64,000 nt of DNA from an uncultured Dehalococcoidia bacterium (GCA_951812395.1 CATOSD010000002.1:796442-860441); one strand, 5' to 3'; positions 8,148 through 15,660 are shown, counted from the stretch's first letter. Translations and numbers: made by a program. The notes: generated by a model not told the origin, from the letters alone.

Positions 8148-8984
8148 ATGCCTAACGCTTACGTGTCGCTCGACGCTCTGAAGAGCGCGGGCGTGCTGAA
8201 CATTAACGGCGATGAGCACGACGAACGGCTTATGGCCCTGGCGGAGGCGGCGAGCCGCCATGTGGACCGGTACTGCAATCGCGCGTTCTACGTGCTGAGC
8301 GTCGCCAGGAGATTCGACGGCTCAGGTGGACCGCGTCTACTGGTGACCGACCTGATTAGCGTGAACAGCGACGGCCTTAGAACGGACGAGAACGGCGACG
8401 GCTATCCCGAGACGATCTGGGCGACGAGCGAGTTCCGGTTGCTGCCCGGCAACTCAGATCCCGATAGCTTCGGCAATCCGGCGTCTCGCCCCTACACCGT
8501 CATCGAAGCAGCGGGGGAAAGGATGCGGTTTCCGGCCGGCCGGGGCACCGTGCGAGTGAGTGGCAAGTGGGGGTGGTGGCGGCACGTTCGCCCCGCGGGC
8601 AGCGTAGAGTCGACGGTCGCCGCGGGAGGCGAGACGGCGGTGGAGCTGGCCGAGGGGTCGGACGGGCGCGCAGGCCAGACTATCCTGGTCGGCTCCGAGC
8701 AGATGTACGTTGAGGCCCGGCAGTCCAACACGCTGAACGTGCGGCGCGGAGTGAACGGCACCGCAAGGGTGAGCCACGACGCCGGCACAGAGGTGTTCCT
8801 CTTCGAGTATCCGGCGCCCGTGGTCGAGGCGGCGCTGATCCTGGCGGTGACGCTGTGGCGGCGGGGAGCCGGCGCGTACGACTCGCTGGACACGGTGGGG
8901 AATTCCAACTCCAGCGGCGTGGACCCGCTCATGGCGCTGATGCTGGCGCCGTACCGCAAGCACGCGGTGGGGGTGGGAGTCTGA
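8148..8984 (+). CDS. phage head-tail connector-like protein
   Basis: 278 residues. The N-terminal part (YVSLDALKSAGVLNINGDEHDERLMALAEAASRHVDRYC) is the helical pattern of gp6/gp15-type head-tail adaptor proteins that bind beneath the portal. The C-terminal half, with VVEAALILAVTLWRRGAGAYDS, completes it. A central beta-rich insert (about residues 60-190) makes it longer than the usual ~100-residue adaptor. A good GGAGAGAG ribosome site precedes ATG 8148. Position after the capsid gene supports the assignment. Confidence 0.7.
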   Translation: MPNAYVSLDALKSAGVLNINGDEHDERLMALAEAASRHVDRYCNRAFYVLSVARRFDGSGGPRLLVTDLISVNSDGLRTDENGDGYPETIWATSEFRLLPGNSDPDSFGNPASRPYTVIEAAGERMRFPAGRGTVRVSGKWGWWRHVRPAGSVESTVAAGGETAVELAEGSDGRAGQTILVGSEQMYVEARQSNTLNVRRGVNGTARVSHDAGTEVFLFEYPAPVVEAALILAVTLWRRGAGAYDSLDTVGNSNSSGVDPLMALMLAPYRKHAVGVGV

Positions 8985-9409
8985 TGGACGGCGAAGTTCT
9001 GGCCGCACGAGACGGGCTTGCCGCGTTGCTGAGGGCCGTCCCGGGGCTCACGGTGGTCGACAATCCGGTGGAGGGCGCGCCGCAGACCCCGGCGGCGCTG
9101 GTGGCCTACGAGGGCCGCGGCACGCTAGAGACGCTCGGGGCGAGCGTGTCGACGGGGCGATTCCGGGTGACGCTGCTGGTTGCTTCCGCCGATCGTGGCC
9201 AGGCGTACGACGACCTGTACGAGCTGGTGTCGGCTTCTGGCGATTCCGGCATCGAGGCCGCAACAGCCGCCGACCCGACCTGGGGCGGCAGCGTCGACTA
9301 CGGCCATCTGGAGTCCGTCGGCAACGTCGGGCCCCGGCGAGCCGGCGGAGCGAGCTACGTGGGCGCGGACTTCCACTTCCGGTACATCAGGCGCGCGCGA
9401 GTCGATTGA
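8984..9409 (+). CDS. phage tail-completion/minor tail-like protein
   Basis: About 141 residues (MDGEVLAARDGLAALLRAVPGL...). The ATG overlaps the connector stop as ATGA, indicating translational coupling. The pattern of an N-terminal helix, then alternating strands with a late AGGASYVGADFHFRYIRR strand, is like small tail-terminator/completion proteins that sit after the head-tail connector. No catalytic motif is present. The phage module stops here: the stop codon overlaps the -35 region of the tRNA-Ala promoter, and no tail tube, tape measure or lysis genes follow. Confidence 0.6.
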   Translation: MDGEVLAARDGLAALLRAVPGLTVVDNPVEGAPQTPAALVAYEGRGTLETLGASVSTGRFRVTLLVASADRGQAYDDLYELVSASGDSGIEAATAADPTWGGSVDYGHLESVGNVGPRRAGGASYVGADFHFRYIRRARVD

Positions 9410-9435
9410 CGCACGCTTCGACGGATTGCTATAAT
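9406..9435 (+). promoter_or_regulatory. promoter of tRNA-Ala
   Basis: TTGACG at 9406-9411 and TATAAT at 9430-9435 with an 18-base spacer. It points at the tRNA that starts at 9476 and overlaps the stop codon of the last phage gene. Confidence 0.75.
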
Positions 9436-11132
9436 CGGCGCATGGCCCGGGACACTTGGGCCATGCTCGCGCAGTGGGGATATAGCTCAACTAGGGAGAG
9501 CGCGGCGTTCGCAATGCCGAGGTTGGGGGTTCGATTCCCCCTATCTCCACCATGACGTACCGATTTGCGAACTCCGCCATTGAGGGCGATTTCAACGGAG
9601 TCCGCTCCCCCTAACGGGCTGTCCTCCGGCGTAGGCATCGAGTAGATGATGCCGGCCTTGCCGGGCTTGACCTGAATCTCCTTGACGAAGGAGTGGACGA
9701 AGGCTTTGGTCTCGGTCAATTCGCTGGTCGCGAGAAACTCGCTCATCTCCTCGGCGAAGGTGGCGATGGTGTCGGCGCTGTCCAGGTACTGCCGCCGCTC
9801 CGCCAGCACAGCCCTCGCCTCGTCTGCGGCGCTCTCCAGGTTCTCCTTGCGCTCCCGCAGCTCCACGATGTGCTCCGAGGCAGCGGCCACGTCGATGCTG
9901 TCGCTCTTCGATATGAAGTGCCAGACGCGGCCCAGTTGCTTCTTCACCTCCTCAAGCTCCGCCTCGATGCTCTCCAGCTTCTGACGGTGCTCCCGGGCCG
10001 CTCCGTCCATCTCCTCGTCCAAGAGCTTCACCAGGTTTCTGATGTTGGACTCGGTGAGGATGTTGGCGCGAAGCTCATCGACGATGGTGCTCTCGATCTT
10101 CTTGGCGTTGAGCCTGGGGGTCTTGCAGGTGCCGCTGCCCCTCTTCATCAGGGACTGGCAAACGTAGTAGGTGTACTTGCCGCTCTTGGCCTCGGAGGCG
10201 GACATGGCCCTGCCGCAGGTCTCGCACTTGAGGATGCCGCTGAGCAGGTAGGGACTGGACGCCCGCCTGGGGTTGGCCTGCTTCGGGGCGCGGGAGCCGA
10301 GCAGCTTCTTCACCCGCTGGTACTCCCGCTTGCTGATGATGGCGGGGTGGGCGTTCTCCACCCGCACGGGCGGTTGGCCGTCCTTCGCGGTGGCTCCCCA
10401 GACCACGGCTCCCGTATAGGATTCGTTGTCCAGCATGGCGTGGACGGTGGTCTTGAGCCACTTCTTGCCGTTGACGGTGGGGATGCCCTCTGAGTTGAGG
10501 GTCTTGGTGATGTCGAGGATGCTCCTGCCCTGGAGGGCCATGTCGAAGATGCGCCTGACCATTGCGTCGGCGGGTGGGTCAAGCTCCAGCCTGGGACGCT
10601 TCTTTGGCCCGTCCTGGACGTGGACCCGCTTGTAGCCGAGTGGGGCGTAGGCCGACATCCAGAAGCCCCTGGAAGCGGCCTCGCGCATTCCCCTGGAGAC
10701 CTCCTGGGCCAAATTCTCCGAGTAGAATTCGTCGACGCTCTCGATGATGGCCTCAAGGAGCCTGCCGGTGGCGTTGTCCTCGGCCTGCTCGGTGATGGAC
10801 ACCACGCGGATGCCCTTGCGCCTGAGCTTCGACTTGAAGGCGACGGCGTGCTCGCGCTTCCTGGTGAACCGGCTGAACTTCCAGACCAATATCTCCTTGA
10901 ATGGGGCCTCGGGCTTTTCGGCCTCGTCCAGCATCTTCTGGAACTGGGGTCGGTCGGCCACCCTTCCGCTCTCGGCCTCGTCCACGTACTCGCGGACGAC
11001 CATGTAGCCGTTCTTCTCTGCGTAGTCCCTGAGCGCCCGTAGCTGGGCGGCTACGGACAGGTCCACGTCCTGGCGGTCGCTGGAGACCCTGGCGTAGAGG
11101 GCCACCGGTGTCATACCGAGTCGGTCGTTCAT
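9429..11132 (-). CDS. large serine recombinase (integrase of the element)
   Basis: The N-terminal resolvase domain begins VALYARVSSDRQDVDLSVAAQ, with the catalytic Ser of RVSS(D), then the recombinase domain (LGYKRVHV..., MLDNESYTGAVVWG) and a zinc ribbon LKCETCGRAMSA ... CKTPRLNAKKIE. A long coiled coil (about residues 375-450 from this start) follows. It would catalyse site-specific integration and excision. ATG 11132 follows GGAGGAGA and overlaps the RHH gene stop; upstream in-frame codons lack a ribosome site. The frame stays open through the antisense of tRNA-Ala to 9429. The last ~40 residues (GGDRGNRTPNLGIANAAL...) are therefore host tRNA read backwards and probably created by integration. 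Confidence 0.9.
   Translation of the reverse strand: MNDRLGMTPVALYARVSSDRQDVDLSVAAQLRALRDYAEKNGYMVVREYVDEAESGRVADRPQFQKMLDEAEKPEAPFKEILVWKFSRFTRKREHAVAFKSKLRRKGIRVVSITEQAEDNATGRLLEAIIESVDEFYSENLAQEVSRGMREAASRGFWMSAYAPLGYKRVHVQDGPKKRPRLELDPPADAMVRRIFDMALQGRSILDITKTLNSEGIPTVNGKKWLKTTVHAMLDNESYTGAVVWGATAKDGQPPVRVENAHPAIISKREYQRVKKLLGSRAPKQANPRRASSPYLLSGILKCETCGRAMSASEAKSGKYTYYVCQSLMKRGSGTCKTPRLNAKKIESTIVDELRANILTESNIRNLVKLLDEEMDGAAREHRQKLESIEAELEEVKKQLGRVWHFISKSDSIDVAAASEHIVELRERKENLESAADEARAVLAERRQYLDSADTIATFAEEMSEFLATSELTETKAFVHSFVKEIQVKPGKAGIIYSMPTPEDSPLGGADSVEIALNGGVRKSVRHGGDRGNRTPNLGIANAALSLVELYPHCASMAQVSRAMRRL
9476..9552 (+). tRNA. tRNA-Ala (anticodon CGC)
   Basis: A full cloverleaf: acceptor stem GGGGATA / TATCTCC, D stem GCTC/GAGC, anticodon stem CGGCG / TGCCG around loop TTCGCAA (anticodon CGC at 9510-9512), and T arm GGGGG TTCGATT CCCCC. 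The discriminator A and encoded CCA are present. The 3' half is the probable attachment site of the element to the right. Confidence 0.93.
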
Positions 11133-11353
11133 CGGTCTCTCCTCCTCTTGTCTTCTTGCTCGTTCTGGCGGGACCGCAACCATTCGAGCCGCTCCCATCT
11201 GCGCCACTCCCGCTCCTCCATGAACAGGCGGATGGCCTGCCTGAGCAGCTCGCTCACGGAGAGGTCGTCCTCCTTCATCACACTCCGCACCTGCGCCTCC
11301 ATTTCCGGGGGGAGGGAGAAGGTGATGGTCTTGGAACGCCTGGGAGTGGTCAT
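11129..11353 (-). CDS. ribbon-helix-helix (CopG/Arc-type) DNA-binding protein
   Basis: 74 residues with the RHH pattern: an N-terminal strand KTITFSLPPEMEAQVRSVM followed by SVSELLRQAIRLFMEE helices and a highly charged Arg/Glu tail. Such proteins dimerise and bind operator DNA. Its stop overlaps the recombinase ATG (11129-11132), so the two are translationally coupled. A role in controlling the recombinase or acting as a directionality factor is inferred from this position only. Confidence 0.8.
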   Translation of the reverse strand: MTTPRRSKTITFSLPPEMEAQVRSVMKEDDLSVSELLRQAIRLFMEEREWRRWERLEWLRSRQNEQEDKRRRDR

Positions 11354-11423
11354 ACTCTCTCTTTTTGTCTCCTAGGGTAGTGCTATGTCTTACTCTACAC
11401 TACCGGAGACCGGCCTTCAAGTC

Positions 11424-12353
11424 CTACCAGGGGCCTACCGCCGCAGCCGCAGGCACGGGATTCCGCCTGCGCCCAATCCCGTCCGATACGGCGATCTGGG
11501 GTCCTAGGACGGCGGCGTCACTTTCCGGCACGGCGACGACGACCACCTTCGTCACCTTCCCCTGCCGGATGACGGGCCGGGCTATGACGGTGTAGCCGCC
11601 CTTTTGGGCGTATCGCGGCGTGCGGTAGCGTGCGGCCTGCTCCGCCAGGGAGCCTTCCGGTATGGGCCTGCCCCTCCGGGGGATTCCGCCCCTGGAGCCG
11701 CAGACGGGGAAGACGGGAGTGCCGAAGCCCCGCGTCCGGCGCGCGACGATGGCCCGCAACTCGGACGGCCCGGCCCCGTTTAGGGAGTCTCGCCCGTCGT
11801 TCGCCCCGTACACGACCACCATGAGGGGCGGGCGCCGCAGCACCTCGGTCAGCCGGATGGCTACGGCGGCGTAGGAGCAGCGGAACGCCTGCTGCAACCG
11901 CAGCACGTCCAGGCCCCACTCCAGGGCCAGCGGCTCGAAGGCCCTCGGCTGCATCAGCACCGCCGCCGCGAAGCGTTCGGCCTGCGTGCACACCTTCCGG
12001 TCTGGCGGAGAGCCGGACTCCATCTCGCACAGGGTCTCGTAGATGATCTCGTAGGTCTCGTGAATCACCGAGTAGTCCTGCGTCCCCTCCCACAGGTCCT
12101 CCCGGTAGTGGATGTCGTAGCCGCCGTTGGGCGAGCTGTAGTGGATGCCCTTCGCGTCCATGTGCCTGCTGCCCGACACCTCGCCGAACCCGGCCCGTTT
12201 CAGCAGCGCCTTCAGCTGCTCCATCGAGGGGCGTGCGGGCACGTCGAAGTAGCGCACGAAGCGTTCGGCGAGGGTCTCAGGGTCCAGGGCCTTTTGGGGG
12301 TGGTCGTCCAGCAGGGTGCGGCAGAAGTCCTCTCTCGTCCTGTTCATGCTCAC
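11424..12353 (-). CDS. ImmA/IrrE-like metallopeptidase-type protein with HExxE motif
   Basis: 309 residues. The central motif VIHETYEIIYETL sits where ImmA/IrrE proteases have HExxH, and is followed by the family's downstream segment AERFAAAVLMQPRAF and by FRCSYAAVAIRLTEVL. In ICE and phage systems such proteases cleave the partner XRE repressor to induce excision. Here the second metal-ligand His is replaced by Glu, so activity is unproven. The C-terminal 100 residues (VVVYGANDGRDS onwards) form an extra domain I do not recognise. The start overlaps the XRE gene stop (12350-12353), the usual XRE-ImmA coupling. Confidence 0.72.
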   Translation of the reverse strand: MSMNRTREDFCRTLLDDHPQKALDPETLAERFVRYFDVPARPSMEQLKALLKRAGFGEVSGSRHMDAKGIHYSSPNGGYDIHYREDLWEGTQDYSVIHETYEIIYETLCEMESGSPPDRKVCTQAERFAAAVLMQPRAFEPLALEWGLDVLRLQQAFRCSYAAVAIRLTEVLRRPPLMVVVYGANDGRDSLNGAGPSELRAIVARRTRGFGTPVFPVCGSRGGIPRRGRPIPEGSLAEQAARYRTPRYAQKGGYTVIARPVIRQGKVTKVVVVAVPESDAAVLGPQIAVSDGIGRRRNPVPAAAAVGPW

Positions 12354-12781
12354 TCCAGCAGCTTCTTGTTGGCGAATCGCTCGTACATCTCGACGATGAA
12401 CCGCTTGGTCTTCAGGGTGATGGGGCCGTCGGGCCTGGTGCCCACCCGGAACACGGGGTCGGCCAGCACGTACTGGTAGGCCCGCTCCACCTCCATCGCC
12501 TCGTCGCTGAAGGGGTCGATGTGGGGGTCACGCCCGGCCCGTTTCATAAGCTCGGCGGCGTCCACGTTGTAGAGGTCGGCGAGCTTGCGGATGATGTTGA
12601 CGCCGGGCCTGCGGCTTCCCCGCTCTATCTCGGAGAGGTAGGAGCTGGAGACGCCGACGCGCTTGGTCACGTCCCGCAGGCTGAGGTCTCCCCGCAGTCG
12701 TCTGAGCAAGGGGCCTATGGCGTCGTCGCCCTCGATCTCGCGGCGCTCGTCCAGGTCCCGGTCGTCTTCAGGCTCGTCCAT
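12350..12781 (-). CDS. XRE-family repressor (ImmR-like)
   Basis: About 143 residues. The HTH is LSLRDVTKRVGVSSSYLSEIERGSRRP, a standard XRE/Cro-CI helix-turn-helix, followed by a linker and a helical C-terminal region likely to dimerise or contact the ImmA-like partner encoded immediately downstream. ATG 12781 has AAGGGAGA seven bases upstream; an ATG at 12799 is in frame but lacks a site. It is the probable repressor of the element, transcribed divergently from the HTH array at 13071 onwards, with palindromic operators in between. Confidence 0.85.
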   Translation of the reverse strand: MDEPEDDRDLDERREIEGDDAIGPLLRRLRGDLSLRDVTKRVGVSSSYLSEIERGSRRPGVNIIRKLADLYNVDAAELMKRAGRDPHIDPFSDEAMEVERAYQYVLADPVFRVGTRPDGPITLKTKRFIVEMYERFANKKLLE

Positions 12782-12861
12782 GTCGTGTCTCCCTTGCATC
12801 CGTAGCTGCGAACGTCTCCGCGAACGGAGCATCTGCGACAACTTCAGCTAAAGTCTTGCTA

Positions 12862-12894
12862 AACAATTGTTACAACACAGCGAGCAATTGTCAA
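12862..12894 (-). promoter_or_regulatory. paired palindromic operator and promoter of the XRE repressor gene
   Basis: AACAATTGTT (12862-12871) and a partial copy AGCAATTGTC (12883-12892) are centred 21 bases apart, two helical turns. On the minus strand TTGACA (12889-12894) and TAACAA about 16 bases on form a -35/-10 pair lying within the palindromes, as expected for autorepression. The rest of the 12782-13070 gap shows no coding region. Confidence 0.6.
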
Positions 12895-13070
12895 TGAGTC
12901 GCCTGTATAGGCTCTGAAAGCGTCGTTCTCCCATTGCCTCGGCGTCTTCTGTATTGATACACTATTGAGGACAGAACGCATCTTCTAAACCTGGCCTCAG
13001 TATACATCACAGGCGCTCCCGAAGACCACACCTTCGTGGCAGCAGCCGGAACCTCGGAGAGACGGACCGC

Positions 13071-13256
13071 GTGAGTAGCAAGCCAAGGCTTACGGCCAAG
13101 CAGGAGCGGCAACGCATCGAGGGCCTGCGGATACTGGCCCGCATCATCGCGCGCCACTACCTCGCCAACCCACACCTGTACCGCAACGGCTCCGCCCCGT
13201 CCAACGGGCGGCCCGCCGACGGCGGGGAGTCAGTCCGTGGGGAGGGGTCGGCGTGA
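13071..13256 (+). CDS. small basic protein, first gene of the HTH array
   Basis: 61 residues from a GTG start, rich in Arg/Lys in its first half (KPRLTAKQERQRIEGLRILARIIARHYL), with a Gly/Ser-rich tail. No family recognised. Its stop overlaps the start of the next gene by one codon step (GTGA), and it sits at the head of a rightward operon divergent from the XRE repressor. This position is where Cro/excisionase-like regulators occur in related elements, but the sequence does not prove that. Its GTG lacks a strong ribosome site. Confidence 0.55.
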   Translation: MSSKPRLTAKQERQRIEGLRILARIIARHYLANPHLYRNGSAPSNGRPADGGESVRGEGSA

Positions 13257-13489
13257 AGCGCAGGCAACCATCGCGGGTCAGGCTCGATCCCCATAAAGTG
13301 TGGGCGCTGCTGAACCGGCTCAACATGACGCAGAACGAGCTGGCGCGGCTGCTCGACACCTCGTCGAGCTACCTCTCCCAGCTTATGAGCGGCAAGCGCC
13401 GCCCCTCGGCGGCCTTCCGCAAGCGGATGATGAACGTCCTTAGCGTCACCGGCTTCGACGACCTCTTCTACTTGGAGGATGTCGAGTGA
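13253..13489 (+). CDS. XRE-type HTH protein
   Basis: 78 residues, GTG start overlapping the previous stop (GTGA). A clear Cro/CI-type helix-turn-helix spans residues about 20-50: LNMTQNELARLLDTSSSYLSQLMSGKRRPS. The rest is a short helical extension ending in acidic residues (DDLFYLEDVE). Probably a DNA-binding regulator of the rightward operon. It differs from the four following genes, which belong to a distinct small HTH family. Confidence 0.82.
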   Translation: MKRRQPSRVRLDPHKVWALLNRLNMTQNELARLLDTSSSYLSQLMSGKRRPSAAFRKRMMNVLSVTGFDDLFYLEDVE

Positions 13490-13818
13490 GAGCCGGTCTA
13501 CTCCCCTCCCACCTCATCGTCGACGACGGCCTCATCGGGCCGGACTTCCCAAAGCGCCTGGAAGCATTCAAGGAGGCCACCGAGCTCTCCTGGGACATCC
13601 TGGCCGCCTGTTTGGGCGTGGACCCACGCCAGCTTCAGCGTTGGCGTGAGGGCACCAAACCCAGCGGCGACGGGGTGAACGCCCTGGTGAAGCTGGCCTC
13701 CCGCATCCCCGGAGGCATGTACATCCTCTTCGGTGTGCACGTCCTCCCTCCGGTCGGCGTCTACCAGCCGCCCCTGGTCGTCGATTTCGACCCGTTCGGG
13801 GACGGCGGAGAGGGGTAG
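13486..13818 (+). CDS. small HTH protein of the tandem array (paralogue 1)
   Basis: 110 residues, GTG start overlapping the previous stop. The layout shared by the array is visible: a 'PDFPKRLEAFKEATELSW' helix, a helix-turn-helix (DILAACLGVDPRQLQRWREG), then a VKLASRIPGGMYILFGV helix and strand. A proline-rich C-terminal extension is unique to this copy. The pattern suggests an XRE-like DNA-binding domain, but no target can be named. It is transcribed with its paralogues. Confidence 0.7.
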   Translation: MRAGLLPSHLIVDDGLIGPDFPKRLEAFKEATELSWDILAACLGVDPRQLQRWREGTKPSGDGVNALVKLASRIPGGMYILFGVHVLPPVGVYQPPLVVDFDPFGDGGEG

Positions 13819-13821
13819 AGC

Positions 13822-14133
13822 ATGGGAGTGCAGCAGCGGGTCTACAGGCCCGTCGAGTATGACCTTCCCACGGATTTCTCTGAGCGGCTTGCGCTGTTCA
13901 AGGAGGCGAGCGGGCTGAGCTGGAAGGAGATTGCTCGCCTCCTGGGAGTCAGCCTCCACCGGCTCAGGCAGTGGCGGAACAAGGGCGTGGCTCCCAACTC
14001 CGCCCATCTCTTCCTGCTGATGACCATCGCCGACGTGATGGGGCTGCGGGGCGGGATTCTAATGCAGCCCGAACGGGACCTGCCCGAAGGGTTGGACCCA
14101 GAGGTTGTGCGGGCCATGAGACGAAACGTATAG
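13822..14133 (+). CDS. small HTH protein of the tandem array (paralogue 2)
   Basis: 103 residues. It shows the array consensus: LPTDFSERLALFKEASGLSW, then a helix-turn-helix KEIARLLGVSLHRLRQWRNKG, then a hydrophobic helix LLMTIADVMGLRGGILM. It is the closest match to the XRE fold in the array. ATG 13822 lies three bases after the previous stop, preceded by GAGAGGGG. The short, purely DNA-binding architecture with no effector domain is shared by its neighbours. Confidence 0.72.
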   Translation: MGVQQRVYRPVEYDLPTDFSERLALFKEASGLSWKEIARLLGVSLHRLRQWRNKGVAPNSAHLFLLMTIADVMGLRGGILMQPERDLPEGLDPEVVRAMRRNV

Positions 14134-14160
14134 GAGATCTTCAAGCAAGGAGGAGGGAAC

Positions 14161-14433
14161 ATGGTTACTGCGGAACGGAAGCGGACGTCGAACAACCGGC
14201 CCCCGCCCTTTCCCGATGACTTCGGGGAGCGGCTGGAGCGGCTGAAGGAGCTGACCGGGCTGTCGTGGGGCGAGTTCGCCGAGCGGCTCAGCGTGACGCA
14301 GCGCGGCCTGGCGAAGTGGCGCAACGGAGGGCCTCCTTCGGGGGCCTATCTCTGGGCCATCATCGAGCTGGCCCGCGAGGTTCCGGGCGGCTACGAGCTG
14401 ATTATGTACGGCGACGACGGAGCGCCGGAGTAG
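14161..14433 (+). CDS. small HTH protein of the tandem array (paralogue 3)
   Basis: 90 residues with the clearest form of the array motif: PPPFPDDFGERLERLKELTG, LSWGEFAERLSVTQRGLAKW, then RNGGPPSG and IELAREVPGGYELIMYGDDG. An AGGAGG site precedes ATG 14161. It is the shortest complete member and defines the conserved unit: a linker helix, an HTH and a Gly-Gly hairpin. Function unknown beyond probable DNA binding. Confidence 0.72.
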   Translation: MVTAERKRTSNNRPPPFPDDFGERLERLKELTGLSWGEFAERLSVTQRGLAKWRNGGPPSGAYLWAIIELAREVPGGYELIMYGDDGAPE

Positions 14434-14448
14434 AAAGGAGGTAGAAGT

Positions 14449-14739
14449 ATGGCTTTCGACGACCGTAGGTGTGTCAGCAGGGGCTTTCCGGCCCCGCCCC
14501 TTCCCGACGACTTCGCAGCTCGGCTGGGGCGGTTGGAGGATCGGTCCGGGATTGCACTGGAGGAGTTCGCCTTCGGGTGGGGCATACGACTGGACCGGGC
14601 CAGGGCGTGGCGCGCCGGTGAGCCGCCCCCCGCCGAGGAGTTGCGGTTCATCGTGAAGTGGGCCTGCGAGGTGGAGGGCGGGATTGCAGTGCTGCTCAGG
14701 GACTGCTCCCAGCCCTGGCCGTATCGGGGGCCTGGCTGA
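14449..14739 (+). CDS. small HTH protein of the tandem array (paralogue 4, divergent)
   Basis: 96 residues. It begins like paralogue 3 (PPLPDDFAARLGRLEDRSGI) but its recognition-helix region (EFAFGWGIRLDRARAWRAG) has drifted from the HTH consensus, so DNA binding may be altered. AAAGGAGG precedes ATG 14449. The following VKWACEVEGGIAVLLRD segment keeps the array's hydrophobic helix and Gly-Gly pair. It is the last gene before a strong terminator. Confidence 0.68.
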   Translation: MAFDDRRCVSRGFPAPPLPDDFAARLGRLEDRSGIALEEFAFGWGIRLDRARAWRAGEPPPAEELRFIVKWACEVEGGIAVLLRDCSQPWPYRGPG

Positions 14740-14792
14740 CGAAGAGCGGCGGCGATGCGGGGGCCTGAGTCAGGTTCCCTGCCAGCGAGAGA

Positions 14793-14825
14793 AGGGCCGG
14801 ACGGTTATCCCGTCCGGCCTTTTCG
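14793..14825 (+). terminator. rho-independent terminator of the HTH array
   Basis: A 10-bp stem GGCCGGACGG (14795-14804) / CCGTCCGGCC (14810-14819) with a TTATC loop is followed by TTTTC. It ends the 13071-14739 operon. Confidence 0.85.
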
Positions 14826-14969
14826 TTTCTTCGAGCCTTCCTCCGCGTTGGATAGCGGCGACCGGTCGTGTATCGTTGAGCTTGGAGCGGTCGGCGGCAA
14901 CGGCGACGCTTCCGCAAATCGGGTTCGCACCAGGAGGCAACAGGGACCAAAGACCGAGGAGGTGGCGCA

Positions 14970-15260
14970 ATGGCTGTCGAAGGACGTGCAGGAGACATCG
15001 AGAACTGGTGACCCCCACCCTGGCCGGAGGACTTTCCGCAGCGGCTGGAGAGCCCGCTGGGGATGGCTGACCTGACGCGAGGGGACTTGGCCCGGCATTT
15101 GGGGGTGACGGAGCGCACCGTGCAGAGGTGGCTCGCGGGAAGGGGGAGGCCCAAGGGGGGCAGCTACTATGCCATCATGCAGCTGTCCCGTTCCGTGCCC
15201 GGCGGCTTTGAACTGATGCTCTACGGCGAGGCCGGTGCGGACAGCGAGGCGAAGGAGTAG
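14970..15260 (+). pseudogene. array paralogue 5 interrupted by an in-frame TGA
   Basis: From ATG 14970 (after GAGGTGGCG) the frame reads MAVEGRAGDIENW, then TGA at 15009-15011. It continues in the same frame as PPPWPEDFPQRLE ... MADLTRGDLARHLGVTERTVQRWL ... SRSVPGGFELMLYGE. This matches the array consensus from start to end, so the TGA breaks a fifth paralogue. Re-initiation at ATG 15063 could still make a 65-residue HTH protein that keeps the whole recognition motif. It is separated from the others by the terminator. Confidence 0.65.
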
Positions 15261-15280
15261 GGCGCGGCCTCCTCACCGCC

Positions 15281-15660
15281 TGACGACGCCTTGGCGGTCT
15301 CACCTGGACGCCCTGCGGTTGAGGGCGTGGTCGAGGTTCCCGAAGGCGCGGTCGATGCCCAGGCGTTTCGCCCTGGGCGACGGCTCCTCCTCCTGCTTCT
15401 TGAGGAGGGCGTGGGCGATGAGGTCGGCCATCTGTAGCATGTGGTCGGAGTGGGAGCTTCGGAAGGCAGGGCCGCCGATGACCCTCTCTATCGGGATGTC
15501 CTTTGTGCGCTCCCCGTCATTCCACGCCTCGTACCTGCTGGGCACGGGGTTGCGGCTCCTGAGCCTTCGGTAGAGGCGGGCCACCATCTCTCGAAGATTA
15601 GGAAGGCGTGGCGGTTGGTGGAGGCGACGGAGGCGTTGATGGGGTTGAAGCTGGCCCGCC
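15281..15660 (-). pseudogene. truncated DUF3800 gene copy (left direct repeat)
   Basis: On the minus strand this encodes only the C-terminal third of a DUF3800 protein (MVARLYRRLRSRNPVPSRYE ... IERVIGGPAFRSSHSDHM ... ALLKKQEEEPSP). It is nearly identical at DNA level to 19124-19530. The part encoding NPINASVASTNRHAFLIF is in a different frame, so there is also a frameshift near 15595, and nothing of the N-terminal two thirds is present. It marks the left boundary of the inserted gene pair 15763-18967. Confidence 0.75.

Noticed and set aside
6557-8149. Long minus-strand open frame opposite the capsid gene
   Set aside because: It mirrors the codon pattern of the capsid gene and carries no motif.
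9429-9552. C-terminal ~40 residues of the recombinase as a real functional domain
   Set aside because: They are the reverse complement of the tRNA-Ala gene and its promoter region, a known kind of artefact of integration next to tRNAs.
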